Both the position numbers and the translations under genes were made by a program. DNA of 64,000 bases from Ostrinia nubilalis (Eukaryota > Arthropoda > Insecta > Lepidoptera > Crambidae): positions 3,410,001 through 3,474,000 of the forward strand of contig NC_087092.1 of assembly GCF_963855985.1 (NCBI RefSeq), written 5' to 3'. Each line of letters begins with the position of its first letter. The stretch's first letter is position 1. The notes under the pieces are model-generated. The model saw nothing but the letters and a program-made list of their open reading frames with translations. It made no database searches and was not told the DNA's origin. Below are positions 26,401-34,437 of the stretch, piece by piece.

Positions 26401-29400
26401 TCTACTTGCTAACAGGTCTTAGAACTAACTAAGGGCTCGCGCCGCGCGCGTAAATGATGTGTCAAATATTATTATTTAGGCTTGTGTGCCCAAAAACAGA
26501 AAACGTCACGGGAATTAGGACTTTCGCTCGGACAAGCAGTTTTTTAATTCTAATTATTTACAGAATGGTTCTATTGAATAGATATTTTGCTATGCATAAG
26601 ACAATCTTTTGTACTCTTTAAAATGTTGAATGGAGTGAACCAAATCTATACGACATAAAAATTACAGCCAACTTTTAACATTAAGTCGGTGTGCGGACGC
26701 GTAACGGTAATTAGAGAACAGAGGTTCATGAAATTAATTAAGTCACAAATACTTAAAATAGAGGCCTATGATTTAATGCACAACTGGATAGGGTTGTTAA
26801 GTAACATATAAAAATACTTGCATGTCTCTAATTTGTCATTTTTTACGATTTAACAGCCCGGACACGCAAAAACTAGCTCATCTGAGAATGGCCGTTATAA
26901 TGGTGCAATTCCGGTTACATTTGGAAGGAATGGCATTTGTTTTCAAAGCGGCCCTGATTGTATACCAACTCGTAAAAATATTTTTTAACCACAAGGAGTA
27001 CAGTTTTGTTTTCCTTTCCTGCACTAGAAGTACCGTCAAACAAATTTCTTTTCTGCTCAACCCAAAGGTAAACTGGTCGAGAATGCTTTAGTGCATTAAG
27101 TTCGCCTTATGTACAAATTTATTTTGGCATTAAAGTTTAAATAAATAAATACAGACGACCTCTAAAGTTTACAGTTAAGTAGGTGCTGGATACAGGCCGC
27201 TACCAAATCTAGAAATCTTTGTAGGAGGCCTATTTTCAGCAGTGGCTAAAATGATGATGACGATGATGGAAATACATAAATAAATAAATATCTTTGGACA
27301 TTTTACACTACGCTTCTAGTCCCAAACTAAGCAAAGCTTGTACTATGGGTACTAGACAACGGATATAAACATACTTAAAAAAATACTTTTTTTTTTAGTT
27401 ATAATATTTCTAACAGTTGTTCTTCTATTGATCCCAGGTTCGTTTTTCTCGTGCGCGTTCGGGTCGATGCCGGTGGCGATCGCGTACCTCGTGCCCTTCG
27501 ACTACTCGCTCATGATGACTTCTGGCCTCTTCGTCAGGCTCAGGTAAGCTGGATTTAACCTTGTGTATTAAAAGTTTTGGTCATATAAACTTTTGGTGTA
27601 AGAACATTAGTAACTAATTTGAACTTTGTCAAACAGTGTATTTTCTATACACTTAAACTAGTTGCTTATTCGCGTGAGTTTTTCCATACGTATTTCTTTT
27701 AAGCAATTTGATAAAACCTGCAATATACAATGTATGCGATAATGCAATGGTTTTATTGTTGACATTAACACCAATAAAATAAAAACTTAATTTGTAAACT
27801 ACTTTTATGCTGCGATAAAGCCATTAATTAACATTAGTGCAAAAATTTGATTAGATGTACTTACAGTGTTTTAATATTTATAAGTTAGTAGGTACTAAAA
27901 ATATTGTATATCCTGTCGAATAGGCCGGATAATTAGTTAATTACTACATTGTAACCTTGGTGGTTATTGTGCTGTGTGCTATTATTACCAAATAAATAAA
28001 TTTTGAATTTTGCACTACATAATTGATATTATGTACCGACGATGGCACACTAAACCAAACACTGTATGTATGAAATTGCAGTACAAAAGGGATAATCATG
28101 TGCATGCTGTCGGTACAATCACTTATTATTATTCTGCGGTACAATGTCGAAATCGTTTAGAGCTTAGTTTCAAAACATGCGTATCAAAGTCGACTCTACA
28201 TTTTTAAAGGCACTGTGTAGTGTGTACTTTTGAAGGTCCTTCAGCGACTTAACTTTTCTTTAATTAAATCGTTTTGCAGCTCGATACCAAAATACGTGTC
28301 GTGGATCCGGCACCTGTCGTGGCTGATGTACTCCAACGAAGCCATGAGCATCGTCCAGTGGGACGGCGTGGAGAATATCAGTAAGTCGAACTGATCTTTC
28401 ATGTCAATTCTTTACTATTCTAATCTTGGTAGATCATTGTCTACAATGATTCTTGGGAACCTATTAGAATTTCTTTCTTGCTAGGTATGTAGAGATAGCT
28501 ATTACTCGTCGTCCAAATTAATAAATAAATATAAATACCTACCTATCCTTGGACATTTTACACTACACTTCTAGTCCCAAACCAAGCAAAGCTTGTACTA
28601 TGGGCACTAGACAACGGATATAAACATACTTAAATACTTTTTTTGTAAATACATACATATTATACATGTAACACCCAGACCGTTAAAATTCATCATTTCA
28701 ATTTCTGCCCGGCCGGGAAACGAACCCGGGACCTCTCGGCATAGTAGTCCGTTCTGAACCACTACACCAAACGGCCGACTAAATCTTTTAATCCATGGTA
28801 CCTTTTGCACCTCCCTCTTCTACCGTCCTTTTATCATCATGTAGGAGCATGATCCTTTATAATTTATCTTTGACAAATAGGTATCACCAGAGTAAATACA
28901 AATGAGTAGGTCATCTTCATAGAAACGCCCGAGCGCGGTTTGTATGTGAGCGCGCCAATACGTATGCGGCGCGCACGCACACACTGACAAAATTCGGGGC
29001 AACTCACCGCTAATCAACACTAAATTTTGTCAGTGTGTGCGTGCGCGCCGCATACGTATTGGCGCGCGCTCACATACAAACCGCGCTCGGTGCGTTTCTA
29101 TGAAGATGACCTACTCATTTGTATTTACTCTGGTGATACCTATTTGTCAAAGATAAATTATAAAAGATCATGCTCCTACTCCGTACTACTCATTTGTATT
29201 TACTCTGGTATCACCCCTGACTGATCCCTTAAAAAGTAGTCCTTCCTTATTATTATCATCGCCAGATCTGCGCTGTACCAGTCGTATTTAAATTAAACAA
29301 CATACTTATTGGTTATCTAAAATATTGTCTACTATCCAATTTGCGGTCACAAAAAATACTTATTCTGCAAGCGTTCGTTACCTATCAATCGAATCAATCG

Positions 29401-31850
29401 ATCCATTTTTTATTCCTAAAAGTTATTTTAAGTTAATTTGCCGCAGGGCCCATTAAATCTCTGCGATAAGATTTTTACCCCAAATAAAATATTAATAGCT
29501 TTAACACTTCCTCTAACAATGACAGCTGTGAAAAAAATACCAGTAGGTAGTTTTTAAAATAATTTTCGTCAGATGGGTTCCTTACGGCCGAATACTGAAA
29601 CGCCATTTAAATATTTGACGGCTTCTCAAATAGTTAAGCAGCTCCTAAACTTACATTTCGCATACTCAAAACAATATCTGAGCAGTTCTCAATTTTTAAG
29701 CACCTCTCAAATTAAGTTGCACTCAAACGCCACTTAAATGAATTTTCGCATACTGAAACGCCATTCAACGCTAAGCATTACTCAAACAACTGTCAAATCG
29801 TCTAAGCAGCTGTTAAATTTGAGAGTGCTTGCGCGGTATCTTAAATCCTATTGTTATACCTAAAACGACCTAAATAGTGGTAAATAATGTGTGTCATCGT
29901 TATCATTTCTTTCGAGCCTCGAGGAAATACCTAGATCTAATCGCAGGAACGCAATAAGGCTGAACGCTATTGAAAAATATTATTATAATGACAAGCAATT
30001 CCGAGCGAGGTTCCGCGTCTCTAAAGAAACGGTGTTGTTTCTGGATTCATAATTTGGAAGCTCTTTGAAACCCCTCACCAAATGCCATACAACCAGTGGA
30101 CCAAATACTTATTATAACCCTACTGTTGTACGCAACGGGAAGTTATGAACGTGTACTAGGTGATATCTTCCACATCTAACAGCCAACTGTGCATCGTATA
30201 GTGCACGAAGTAACAACCAAAATAGCTGCTATGAAATCGCTTTACATAAACATGCCTATTTCTGAGGATTAAGGGGACATCGCATAGCAGCATTTCCAAG
30301 AGTTGTTGATTTGTCAATTTGATGCTCTGTCAGTCAACGATGATAAATGTCAATTGTGGTTACGTTTCGGTCCACGATCGCCACTTAATAGATTTCAACA
30401 ATAAAAAGTATCATATTTAAAATTATTTTTTTAATTAAATAAAAATGCAAGCATTATTATTTTTATATGATAAAACGAGATTTGTATATAATAGAAACTA
30501 AAAATAAACTGTTCTATGTTAAGTTGATTGAGTATATTTCCATAAAAGACAATACATAACCAAACGATGCTGCGTGTAATGGATAAAAGACGTAAAGTTA
30601 TCATTTGTGTAAATGAAAACATACTTTTTTTGATAAATGTTGCCATTATGTAAACATTTGAGAGCTGCTTAGCTGATCACGGCTTCAAATCCGTTGAGTA
30701 GCGTTTGAGAATACCATTTAAAATTGAAGGATACTTAAATTTAGGAGCCCGTCAGCTGAGTGACAGATTTGAGTAGTGTTTCAGTATTCGGCCGTTAGTC
30801 TTTTATTTAACTTCCTATAATTTCATATGGCAATATTTGATAGAGCTGATGTAATGATAGGTAAATGATGGTGTTAGAACTTAGAATAACTTGGCTTCTA
30901 AAGGAAGGTTTAAAGGGTAGTTAACCTACCTATAGCAAATATTAAAATTGACTAGTTACATACGTTGATCCCATTTATGGCTCTAATAAATTAAAAAAGT
31001 TCAGTCGAACGTACATTATATTACAGTTACCTATCGCTTTAATACCACATGGCGCATTGAAATAGTTTAGAATTATTATTTAACATAGTTGAAATAAAAC
31101 CAATTTTGTATACGGAACCCTACAAAAGGACAGGCGCCATATTGGGGTATCCCGACAAAAAGGGTCTGTCAGGTAACCGATAAACAATGAGCATCTGGCG
31201 TGAAGGGTTCGACGAATTTCTTTGTCGACTTCCCTGTAATGAGACTTTAATAACGTAAGTTTACAAGTGCATATTATAACTTCGGACTTATTATATGCGC
31301 CAGGTTTTTCCTATTTTACTTTTTTTTACAATACTTACTACCTACATAGCACTCTAATTTGGTTTGGATGTGAATTGCACTTCATTGATTTGAATGACGC
31401 TGTACCATGGATCTTTATGAGAGAGAACGGATTCAACGGATCCAGGTCTGGTATTGATCCAAAAAAATATGTTTTGAGCTTTGAGCCGATGACGACCCTT
31501 TATGACATCACAACGTTTTAAACTTTGTTTATTGCAGATTCATACTTTTATTAAGTGGCATGATTGATGATACAGAAAATTCAATGAATTCATTGATTAA
31601 GCGATAGTCAAATGTTTTTACGCACTTCTAGCTTCTTGTTGAAATACATTTCTAATTTTATTCTTTTTTTTCAGACTGCCTGCAGAACACCACCGGAATG
31701 CCGTGCCTCAGCACGGGAGAGGAGGTCCTCTCTCGATACGATTTCAATAGCGGAGACCTATGGGACGATGTTCTAGCACTTTTCGTGCTATACCTAGCCT
31801 TCCACCTACTGGCACTCATAGCTCTCCGCCATAGGACAAGGCGAAAATAA
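11499..31850 (+). CDS. st: scarlet, ABCG half-transporter, complete 14-exon gene
   Basis: Exons: 11499-11603, 13159-13354, 14649-14697, 16307-16356, 16763-16899, 17375-17545, 17883-18121, 19284-19479, 22164-22298, 23219-23446, 24081-24216, 27438-27543, 28280-28380, 31675-31850. All introns are GT..AG and phases join to 2025 nt, 674 residues plus stop, normal for the family. The start is the first ATG (MSKKSSSDK), preceded by stops. Walker A GPSGAGKTT is at 115-123, the Q-loop Gln at 162, the signature LSGGE at 223-227, Walker [14 protein letters not shown] from 243, and the H-loop His at 280. Six hydrophobic helices follow in exons 9-14. Segments such as [24 protein letters not shown] and MYSNEAMS match Scarlet rather than White or Brown. 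With White it moves ommochrome precursors (3-hydroxykynurenine) into pigment granules. All catalytic residues are present. Confidence 0.95.
11604..13158 (+). other. scarlet intron 1
   Basis: This 1555 bp AT-rich intron has donor GTGAGT and acceptor TTTCACCCAG. The 79-codon open frame at 12325-12564 resembles nothing I know and is not supported as a gene. Confidence 0.8.
13381..14373 (+). repeat. array of six partial exon-2 copies in scarlet intron 2
   Basis: Units start near 13381, 13559, 13737, 13914, 14088 and 14240 (period about 178 bp, the last two shorter). Each holds the 3' two-thirds of exon 2, its donor (GTAAGT in the first three, GTAAGA in the last three) and about 25 bp of intron. 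None carries the exon-2 acceptor or its pyrimidine tract. Copies 1-3 share a replacement (CTCATTGAATACGGATCAAG) that brings in a stop. Copies 4 and 5 keep an open frame identical or nearly identical to exon 2 ([15 protein letters not shown], then [16 protein letters not shown]). Copy 6 is decayed. Copies 1-3 were thus amplified from one another, while 4 and 5 are closer to the working exon. They could be inert debris, donor decoys, or alternative exon material. Confidence 0.92.
14874..15088. mobile_element. two adjacent palindromic MITE copies (GATGCGCGCC family)
   Basis: Copy 1 (14874-14980) begins TAGGCCTAAGATGCGCGCCG and ends with the exact reverse complement CGGCGCGCATCTTAGGCCTA. Copy 2 (14984-15088) begins TAGGACTAAGATGCGCGCCG and ends CGGCGCGCATATCAGGCC. 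Both share GATAACTTTTATCGAC and AAATGGCGTGATAAC. CAG lies between the copies and before copy 1. A diverged relative lies at 9309-9430. Confidence 0.82.
15089..15165 (+). repeat. RTE LINE 3' tail
   Basis: GGCCGCTACCAACCGGCC, ATATCATTAGGAGAGGCCTA and AGCAGTGGCTGAAATGATGA show the RTE C-terminal tail and its GATGAT ending. It begins where the second MITE copy ends. Confidence 0.75.
16560..16672. repeat. cluster of CCTGGGTGA-type motifs
   Basis: ACCTGGGTGAATT, CCTAGGTGAAC, CCCCTGGGTGATATC, CACCTGGGTAAAA and CGAGGTGAAATG occur within about 110 bp of intron 4. The origin is unknown. It could be a decayed short tandem repeat. Confidence 0.5.
17790..17826 (+). repeat. short RTE LINE tail remnant
   Basis: TTTGGGGGTCCTTTGTCCAG followed by CAGTGGATGAAACGAACGA matches the RTE end seen at 4285-4338. 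Confidence 0.5.
18950..19175 (+). repeat. direct repeat in intron 7 (AAATACACAAAAGAGACGGC)
   Basis: The block around 18967-19010 (AAATACACAAAAGAGACGGC, ACATTTT, GG..CTTATCGC) recurs at 19122-19165, about 155 bp downstream. It is a partial tandem duplication of an unidentified repeat. Confidence 0.65.
19574..19731 (+). pseudogene. partial duplicate of scarlet exon 8 with splice donor
   Basis: From 19590 to 19725 the sequence repeats the 3' part of exon 8 with very few changes, the clear ones silent (for example ATC to ATT and TTC to TTT), followed by donor GTAATC instead of GTAAGA. The copy starts mid-exon (after GATGAAGGT) and lacks the acceptor, so it is probably not spliced in. The near-identity implies a recent event. 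Like the exon-2 array, the unit is exon 3' part plus donor. Confidence 0.9.
19916..21476. mobile_element. probable inverted-repeat element with CACGAAGGTGA motifs (intron 8)
   Basis: The left edge TAATAGGGTATTTCTCATTG near 19918 resembles the reverse complement of the right edge (AAATGAGAAGTACCCAATAA, 21452-21471). Inside, the motif CACGAAGGTGA or its complement TCACCTTCGTG recurs (about 19950, 20093, 20682, 20697, 20722, 20734), and GTTCTCATCGT at 19940 is mirrored by ACGATGAGAAC near 21262. The ends are diverged, so boundaries are approximate. A decayed DNA transposon with internal binding-site-like repeats is the simplest reading. Confidence 0.5.
20418..20566. repeat. inverted repeat AGGGCCTCGTATTTTTGTT
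   Basis: GGGCCTCGTATTTTTGTT (about 20433) is mirrored by AACAAAAATACGAGACCC (about 20547). Between them are CAGACA-rich repeats. It looks like a short palindromic element inside the larger one. Confidence 0.6.
21693..21838. mobile_element. PIF/Harbinger-type MITE, copy 3
   Basis: The 146 bp element runs from CACCCGTATTGACAAA to TTTGTGAATACGGGCG, flanked by TAA at 21690-21692 and 21839-21841. Its interior is shared with the copy at 8966. It lies in scarlet intron 8. Confidence 0.87.
22849..23130 (-). mobile_element. Helitron 3' end (reverse) joined to a dispersed-repeat tail
   Basis: Read on the minus strand, 22849-22915 gives the GC-rich hairpin and CTAG terminus of the Lep1-like Helitron that is whole at 33315-33516 (CCACGCGAGCGAAGCCGCGG, GCGGAAAGCTAGT). 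From about 22920 it continues into a different lepidopteran repeat (CCGGGATAGAAACTATCCTA ... AAGCGTGAAAGCGAGACAGA) with a (CAGA)n run and a TATAGATA-rich end. It is either a Helitron carrying captured sequence or two elements joined. Confidence 0.65.
23583..23745 (-). repeat. RTE LINE 3' fragment, reverse orientation
   Basis: The minus strand shows a C-terminal RTE stretch (CAACTGGATGCGACCAGCGC, CTGTCAGAAATGGTCGTTGT) and ends with TTTGTCCAGCAGTGGAACAC. It is degenerate. Confidence 0.7.
23940..24036 (+). repeat. RTE LINE 3' tail
   Basis: CCGCTACCAATCGATCAACA, AATCATTGGGGGAGGCCTAT and CAGCAGTGGACGTCTTATGG are followed by CTGAAATGATGATGATGA. This is a classic RTE tail, 45 bp upstream of the scarlet exon 11 acceptor. 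Confidence 0.82.
24480..26720. mobile_element. intron 11 region with dispersed GGTAATTAG motifs; probable decayed DNA transposon
   Basis: GGTAATTAG or close variants occur near 24512 (reverse), 24658, 24690, 26149, 26348, 26514 and 26705, clustered toward the two sides of the stretch. The centre holds a transposase remnant (next entry). Clean terminal repeats were not found, so boundaries are approximate. Confidence 0.4.
25829..26065 (+). pseudogene. Tc1/mariner-group transposase C-terminal remnant
   Basis: The sequence reads [20 protein letters not shown], a block typical of DDE transposases of the Tc1/mariner supergroup (WPxxSPDLxPxDFFLWGYL), holding the last catalytic acidic region. After a frameshift, further pieces (KIYSKIQ, then TLTKAFQNF) continue the family pattern. 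Stops and frame changes show it is dead. Confidence 0.7.
27184..27275 (+). repeat. RTE LINE 3' tail
   Basis: GCTGGATACAGGCCGCTACC, TTTGTAGGAGGCCTATTTTC and AGCAGTGGCTAAAATGATGA form an RTE tail. A reverse-oriented SINE piece directly follows. Confidence 0.78.
27277..27398 (-). mobile_element. tRNA-derived SINE, 3' half only
   Basis: AAATAAATAAATATCTTTGG, ACTTCTAGTCCCAAAC-type and AAGCAAAGCTTGTACTATGG blocks are shared with the fuller SINE copies at 28518 and 32806. The tRNA-like head is missing. Confidence 0.8.
28518..28779 (-). mobile_element. tRNA-derived SINE, full-length copy
   Basis: On the minus strand it starts GTCGGCCGTTTGGTGTAGTG (A-box region), then GGGTTCGTTTCCCGG (B-box region), a body with CATAGTACAAGCTTTGCTTG and an ATTTATTT-rich end. 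A and B boxes spaced as in tRNA genes mark a Pol III SINE. It lies in scarlet intron 13. Confidence 0.87.
28841..29179. mobile_element. 339 bp foldback element (near-perfect hairpin)
   Basis: Arms 28841-28994 and 29023-29179 are reverse complements over more than 150 bp with only a few changes, around a 28 bp loop. The arms start GTAGGAGCATGATC and include GAGTAAATACAAATGAGTAG, GCGCGGTTTGTATGTGAGCG and CAATACGTATGCGGCGCGCA. Just to the right, 29187-29215 repeats a small piece of the arm (ACTCATTTGTATTTACTCTG). In scarlet pre-mRNA it would fold into a very long stem. Confidence 0.92.
29585..30794. mobile_element. PIF/Harbinger transposon, 1.2 kb, defective
   Basis: The left end CGGCCGAATACTGAAACGCC and right end GTGTTTCAGTATTCGGCCG are inverted repeats, with TTA on both sides (29582-29584, 30795-30797). 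The inside holds a broken transposase on the + strand (next entry). The left 250 bp carries repeated CATACTGAAACGCCA / CTCAAACGCCACTTAAA motifs. Its terminal CGGCCGAATAC resembles the CGCCCGTATTC of the TAA-flanked MITEs. The insertion is in scarlet intron 13. Confidence 0.88.
29960..30330 (+). pseudogene. HARBI1-like transposase remnant
   Basis: Shifting + frames give [18 protein letters not shown], then a PVDQ-like stretch, a [16 protein letters not shown] stretch, [22 protein letters not shown] and [13 protein letters not shown] pieces, and finally AAFPRVVD. This order matches the N-terminal half of PIF/Harbinger DDE nucleases. Stops and frameshifts interrupt it, and the catalytic DDE half is missing, replaced by AT-rich DNA. 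Confidence 0.8.
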
Positions 31851-31922
31851 TATAGCGTTATTGTTATTGAACTATTTACTTGTGGTGTCTATACTAATAT
31901 ATTGTGTGATGTAAATAAGGTC

Positions 31923-31928
31923 AATAAA
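31923..31928 (+). terminator. poly(A) signal of scarlet
   Basis: AATAAA lies 73 bp past the scarlet stop codon (31848-31850), a normal distance. Confidence 0.75.
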
Positions 31929-32805
31929 TCTATGTAAAAGATGTTATTGAATTTCGCGTCTATTCATTTATGAATAAGTGAACGAACGATTCAGTTGTTT
32001 TTGTAGTTCTAACAAAAGTTTTCTTTTACTCTTTAAATCAATCCATTTACAATAATTCAGTAAATAAAGTATCTTTCCCCCCTGTCTGTCCCCCCCTCTA
32101 AAAACTAAATCAAAATTCCTTTCTATGACAAACAAAAGTTGACTGGTAGAGAATGCCACATGGTCTGAAATATTATTTTTAACGATCTTAAATGTACAAT
32201 AATGTAATTGAGATTTTAATCCCACCTATAAAATTTAAAAATAAAATTACGACTTAGATAATTTAAGCACAAATATTTTATTTTGATGTTCACGAAGACT
32301 ACGGCTGCCGCGCTGCGTCTTTCCGTTCTATACATGGCCAGAACGCACCCATAGGAAACTGCTCGTGTATATTTCGGAGTGCCTGTTTGTAAATCTGTAA
32401 CTCCAAACTATACACGAATTTTGCGTACTGATCGTGTATAGTTTGGAGGAGCTTAGTAAAAAAAGTCATCTCCAAACTATACTCGATTAGTTTCTACTAC
32501 ACCACTTACCTACACTTGACTAGAGTGTGTTTAGTTGATATTGATTTAGTAAAATTCAGTAAAATATGGAACTATATTTAAAATTACATTTATTTGATAT
32601 TATTACATAAAATATTATTATTTTACTGAATCTATAATAAATCTAGATTTTTAACACTATTGTAAGTGGTTTTTGAAAATAAATTGATTAGGTAGATTTC
32701 AAATTAAATAACAATTTAATTAATATGAGAGAGAGTGAGAGAAGAAAGTTCAACGCGCATTAAATACAATATTATGCGAGACTTTAAATGCTAGGTTTGT
32801 ATTGT

Positions 32806-33062
32806 CGGCCGTTTGGTGTAGTGGTTCGAAGTGGTAGCGGGTTCGATTCCCGCACAGTACAAACATTTGTGTGCATGAACATATTTGTTTGTATTGGACT
32901 GGGTGTTTTCTATGTATAATAAGTATGTATTTACAAAAAAAAGTATTTAATTATGTTTATATCCGTTCTCTAGTACCCATAGTACAAGCTTTGCTTAGTT
33001 TGGGACTAGAAGCGCAGTGTAAAATGTCTAAGGATATTTATTTATTATTTATTTTATTTATT
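32806..33062 (+). mobile_element. tRNA-derived SINE with internal deletion
   Basis: TCGGCCGTTTGGTGTAGTGG (A box) and GGTTCGATTCC (B box, 32840-32850) are followed by the shared body (CCCATAGTACAAGCTTTGCT) and an ATTTATTT end. Compared with the copy at 28518, the A-to-B spacing is shortened. It is nested in the MULE-like element. Confidence 0.88.
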
Positions 33063-33314
33063 AACTTTTATCTCAAGAACATTTATGTACAATTTAATGC
33101 TGTTGAAACATTGTTAAACAAATAAAATAAAAATAAATAAAATAAACAAAATCATTTTGACATATTTCCATACCTACAATTGGTGAAATATCAGCCCCAA
33201 AACAAATATCTTTTCTATGGCAGAATAAGAAACACCAAAAAATCCTTTATCAAAACAATGACACGTGTCGAAAGATGATTCAATGTTTAAAGTAGACACG
33301 CAGCTATGAATTAA

Positions 33315-33516
33315 TCTATCTATATAAATAAAAATGAATTGATGTTCGTTAGTCTGATTAAAACTCGAGAACAGCTGGGCCGATTGAGCTGATTTTGGTT
33401 TTAAAATGTTTGTCGTAGTCCAGGGTAGGTCTAAACGGTGAGCAAATAAGCGCGCGATATTGTTTTTCTGTAATAGACAAAATTCCACGCGAGCGAAGCC
33501 GCGGGCGGAAAGCTAG
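33315..33516 (+). mobile_element. Lep1-like nonautonomous Helitron
   Basis: It begins TCTATCTATATAAATAAAAA (TC 5' end after an A) and ends with GC-rich palindromic sequence (GAAGCCGCGGGCGG) then AAAGCTAG before a T. TC...CTAG inserted between A and T is the Helitron signature, and the body (AAAACTCGAGAACAGCTGGG, CCGATT) is a known lepidopteran type. A truncated reverse copy is at 22849. Because TC occurs twice, the 5' end could be 33319. Confidence 0.85.
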
Positions 33517-34412
33517 TATGTAATAGAAAGAGAGGTCAATAAGTCAAAATGACTAGCATGCAACTACTCGCGTATAAATTGTAATCACGCACTTATTACA
33601 ATACATACATGATTAGTCCGTATGCGTACTGGCGATGTATATTTTGGAGGAAGATAATTGACCTAAGTCACTACAAAGTATACGCGAGCAGTACGCAGCG
33701 TATGCGTACTGGTCGTGTATAGTTTGGAGGAGCTTAGTAAAAAAAGTCATATCCAAACTATACTCGATTAGTTTCACACCCTTGCGTTCTGGCTATGTAT
33801 AGAATGGAAAGACGCTGCCGCGCTATCCCATTTCAAAATATTTATTGGAATAAAAGCAGGTAAAGGCCATCTATTGTCTAAATTGAAAAACATTACATAA
33901 AAACCAACTGCAAGAGCGAAAAGCATCAATATTCAAGTGGTCCGCTACTTTTTCCATAGATGGCGCCACTACTGCTTATGTTTTGTACCTGGGTCGGCGT
34001 GCTCGGCCGGCGCAAGCGTAGTTCAAATTCATCCGCCATATTCGTAGTGTCAGACGGAGTGCAGTGCACGGCTGTGACATGTTTTATCGTAAACTGCATA
34101 AAACTTATGACAACGACTGCACACTGGTGCTTGTTTAAATTAGAAAATATCATAAATATGATATCTGATGTAGTCTCCAACGAATCGCGCACTCAAACGA
34201 ATGAAAAACGTGAAACAAACTGTGTATTTGTGTGTTTATGATAACAGCATTAACAGTAATCCGGTCGTGTTTTGTTTTTTTTCTGAATTCCCATGCAATT
34301 GGTGATGTGAAGCTTGGTGTTATTATGCAACGTCGCATAACAGTGACCTTCGCGTATCGTGACCGTGCTTAAAGGTGCTTTTTGAGGTTAAAATGCAGCT
34401 TGGATTACGAGT

Positions 34413-34437
34413 ATGAGCGATTGCGCCGAGCCATCAG
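34413..34437 (+). CDS. possible first coding exon of an unidentified gene
   Basis: ATG at 34413 opens MSDCAEPS and the next bases are a plausible donor (CAG|GTTAGT, from 34438). The preceding 450 bp is comparatively GC-rich and could be 5' UTR. A short upstream frame (ATG 34392, 7 codons) ends in the TGA that overlaps this ATG. No downstream exon could be found in the window, so the intron would exceed 29 kb or the call is wrong. Weak evidence. Confidence 0.22.

Larger units (their letters stand above)
32315..33815. mobile_element. 1.5 kb DNA transposon with 9 bp target duplication (MULE-like), carrying SINE and Helitron
   Basis: The left end GCGTCTTTCCGTTCTATACA-TGGCCAGAACGCA is mirrored by the right end TGCGTTCTGGCTATGTATAG-AATGGAAAGACGC. 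TGCCGCGCT occurs immediately outside both ends (32306-32314 and 33816-33824), a 9 bp duplication. Internal direct repeats (GTCGTGTATAGTTTGGAGGA, GCTTAGTAAAAAAAGTCAT) lie at 32437 and 33711, each followed by an inverted TCCAAACTATACTCGATTAG. A 9 bp duplication suggests Mutator-like elements. There is no transposase. It lies 0.4 kb past scarlet. Confidence 0.82.

Noticed and set aside
28607..29224. Short frames at 28607-28810, 28820-29020 and 29027-29224
   Set aside because: The first is the antisense of a SINE. The other two are mirror images of each other because they lie in the foldback arms.
32806..32880. A tRNA gene
   Set aside because: A and B boxes are present, but no cloverleaf with acceptor stem can be closed and the body matches other SINE copies.
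33174..33488. Minus-strand 104-codon frame
   Set aside because: It is mostly the antisense of the Helitron at 33315-33516.
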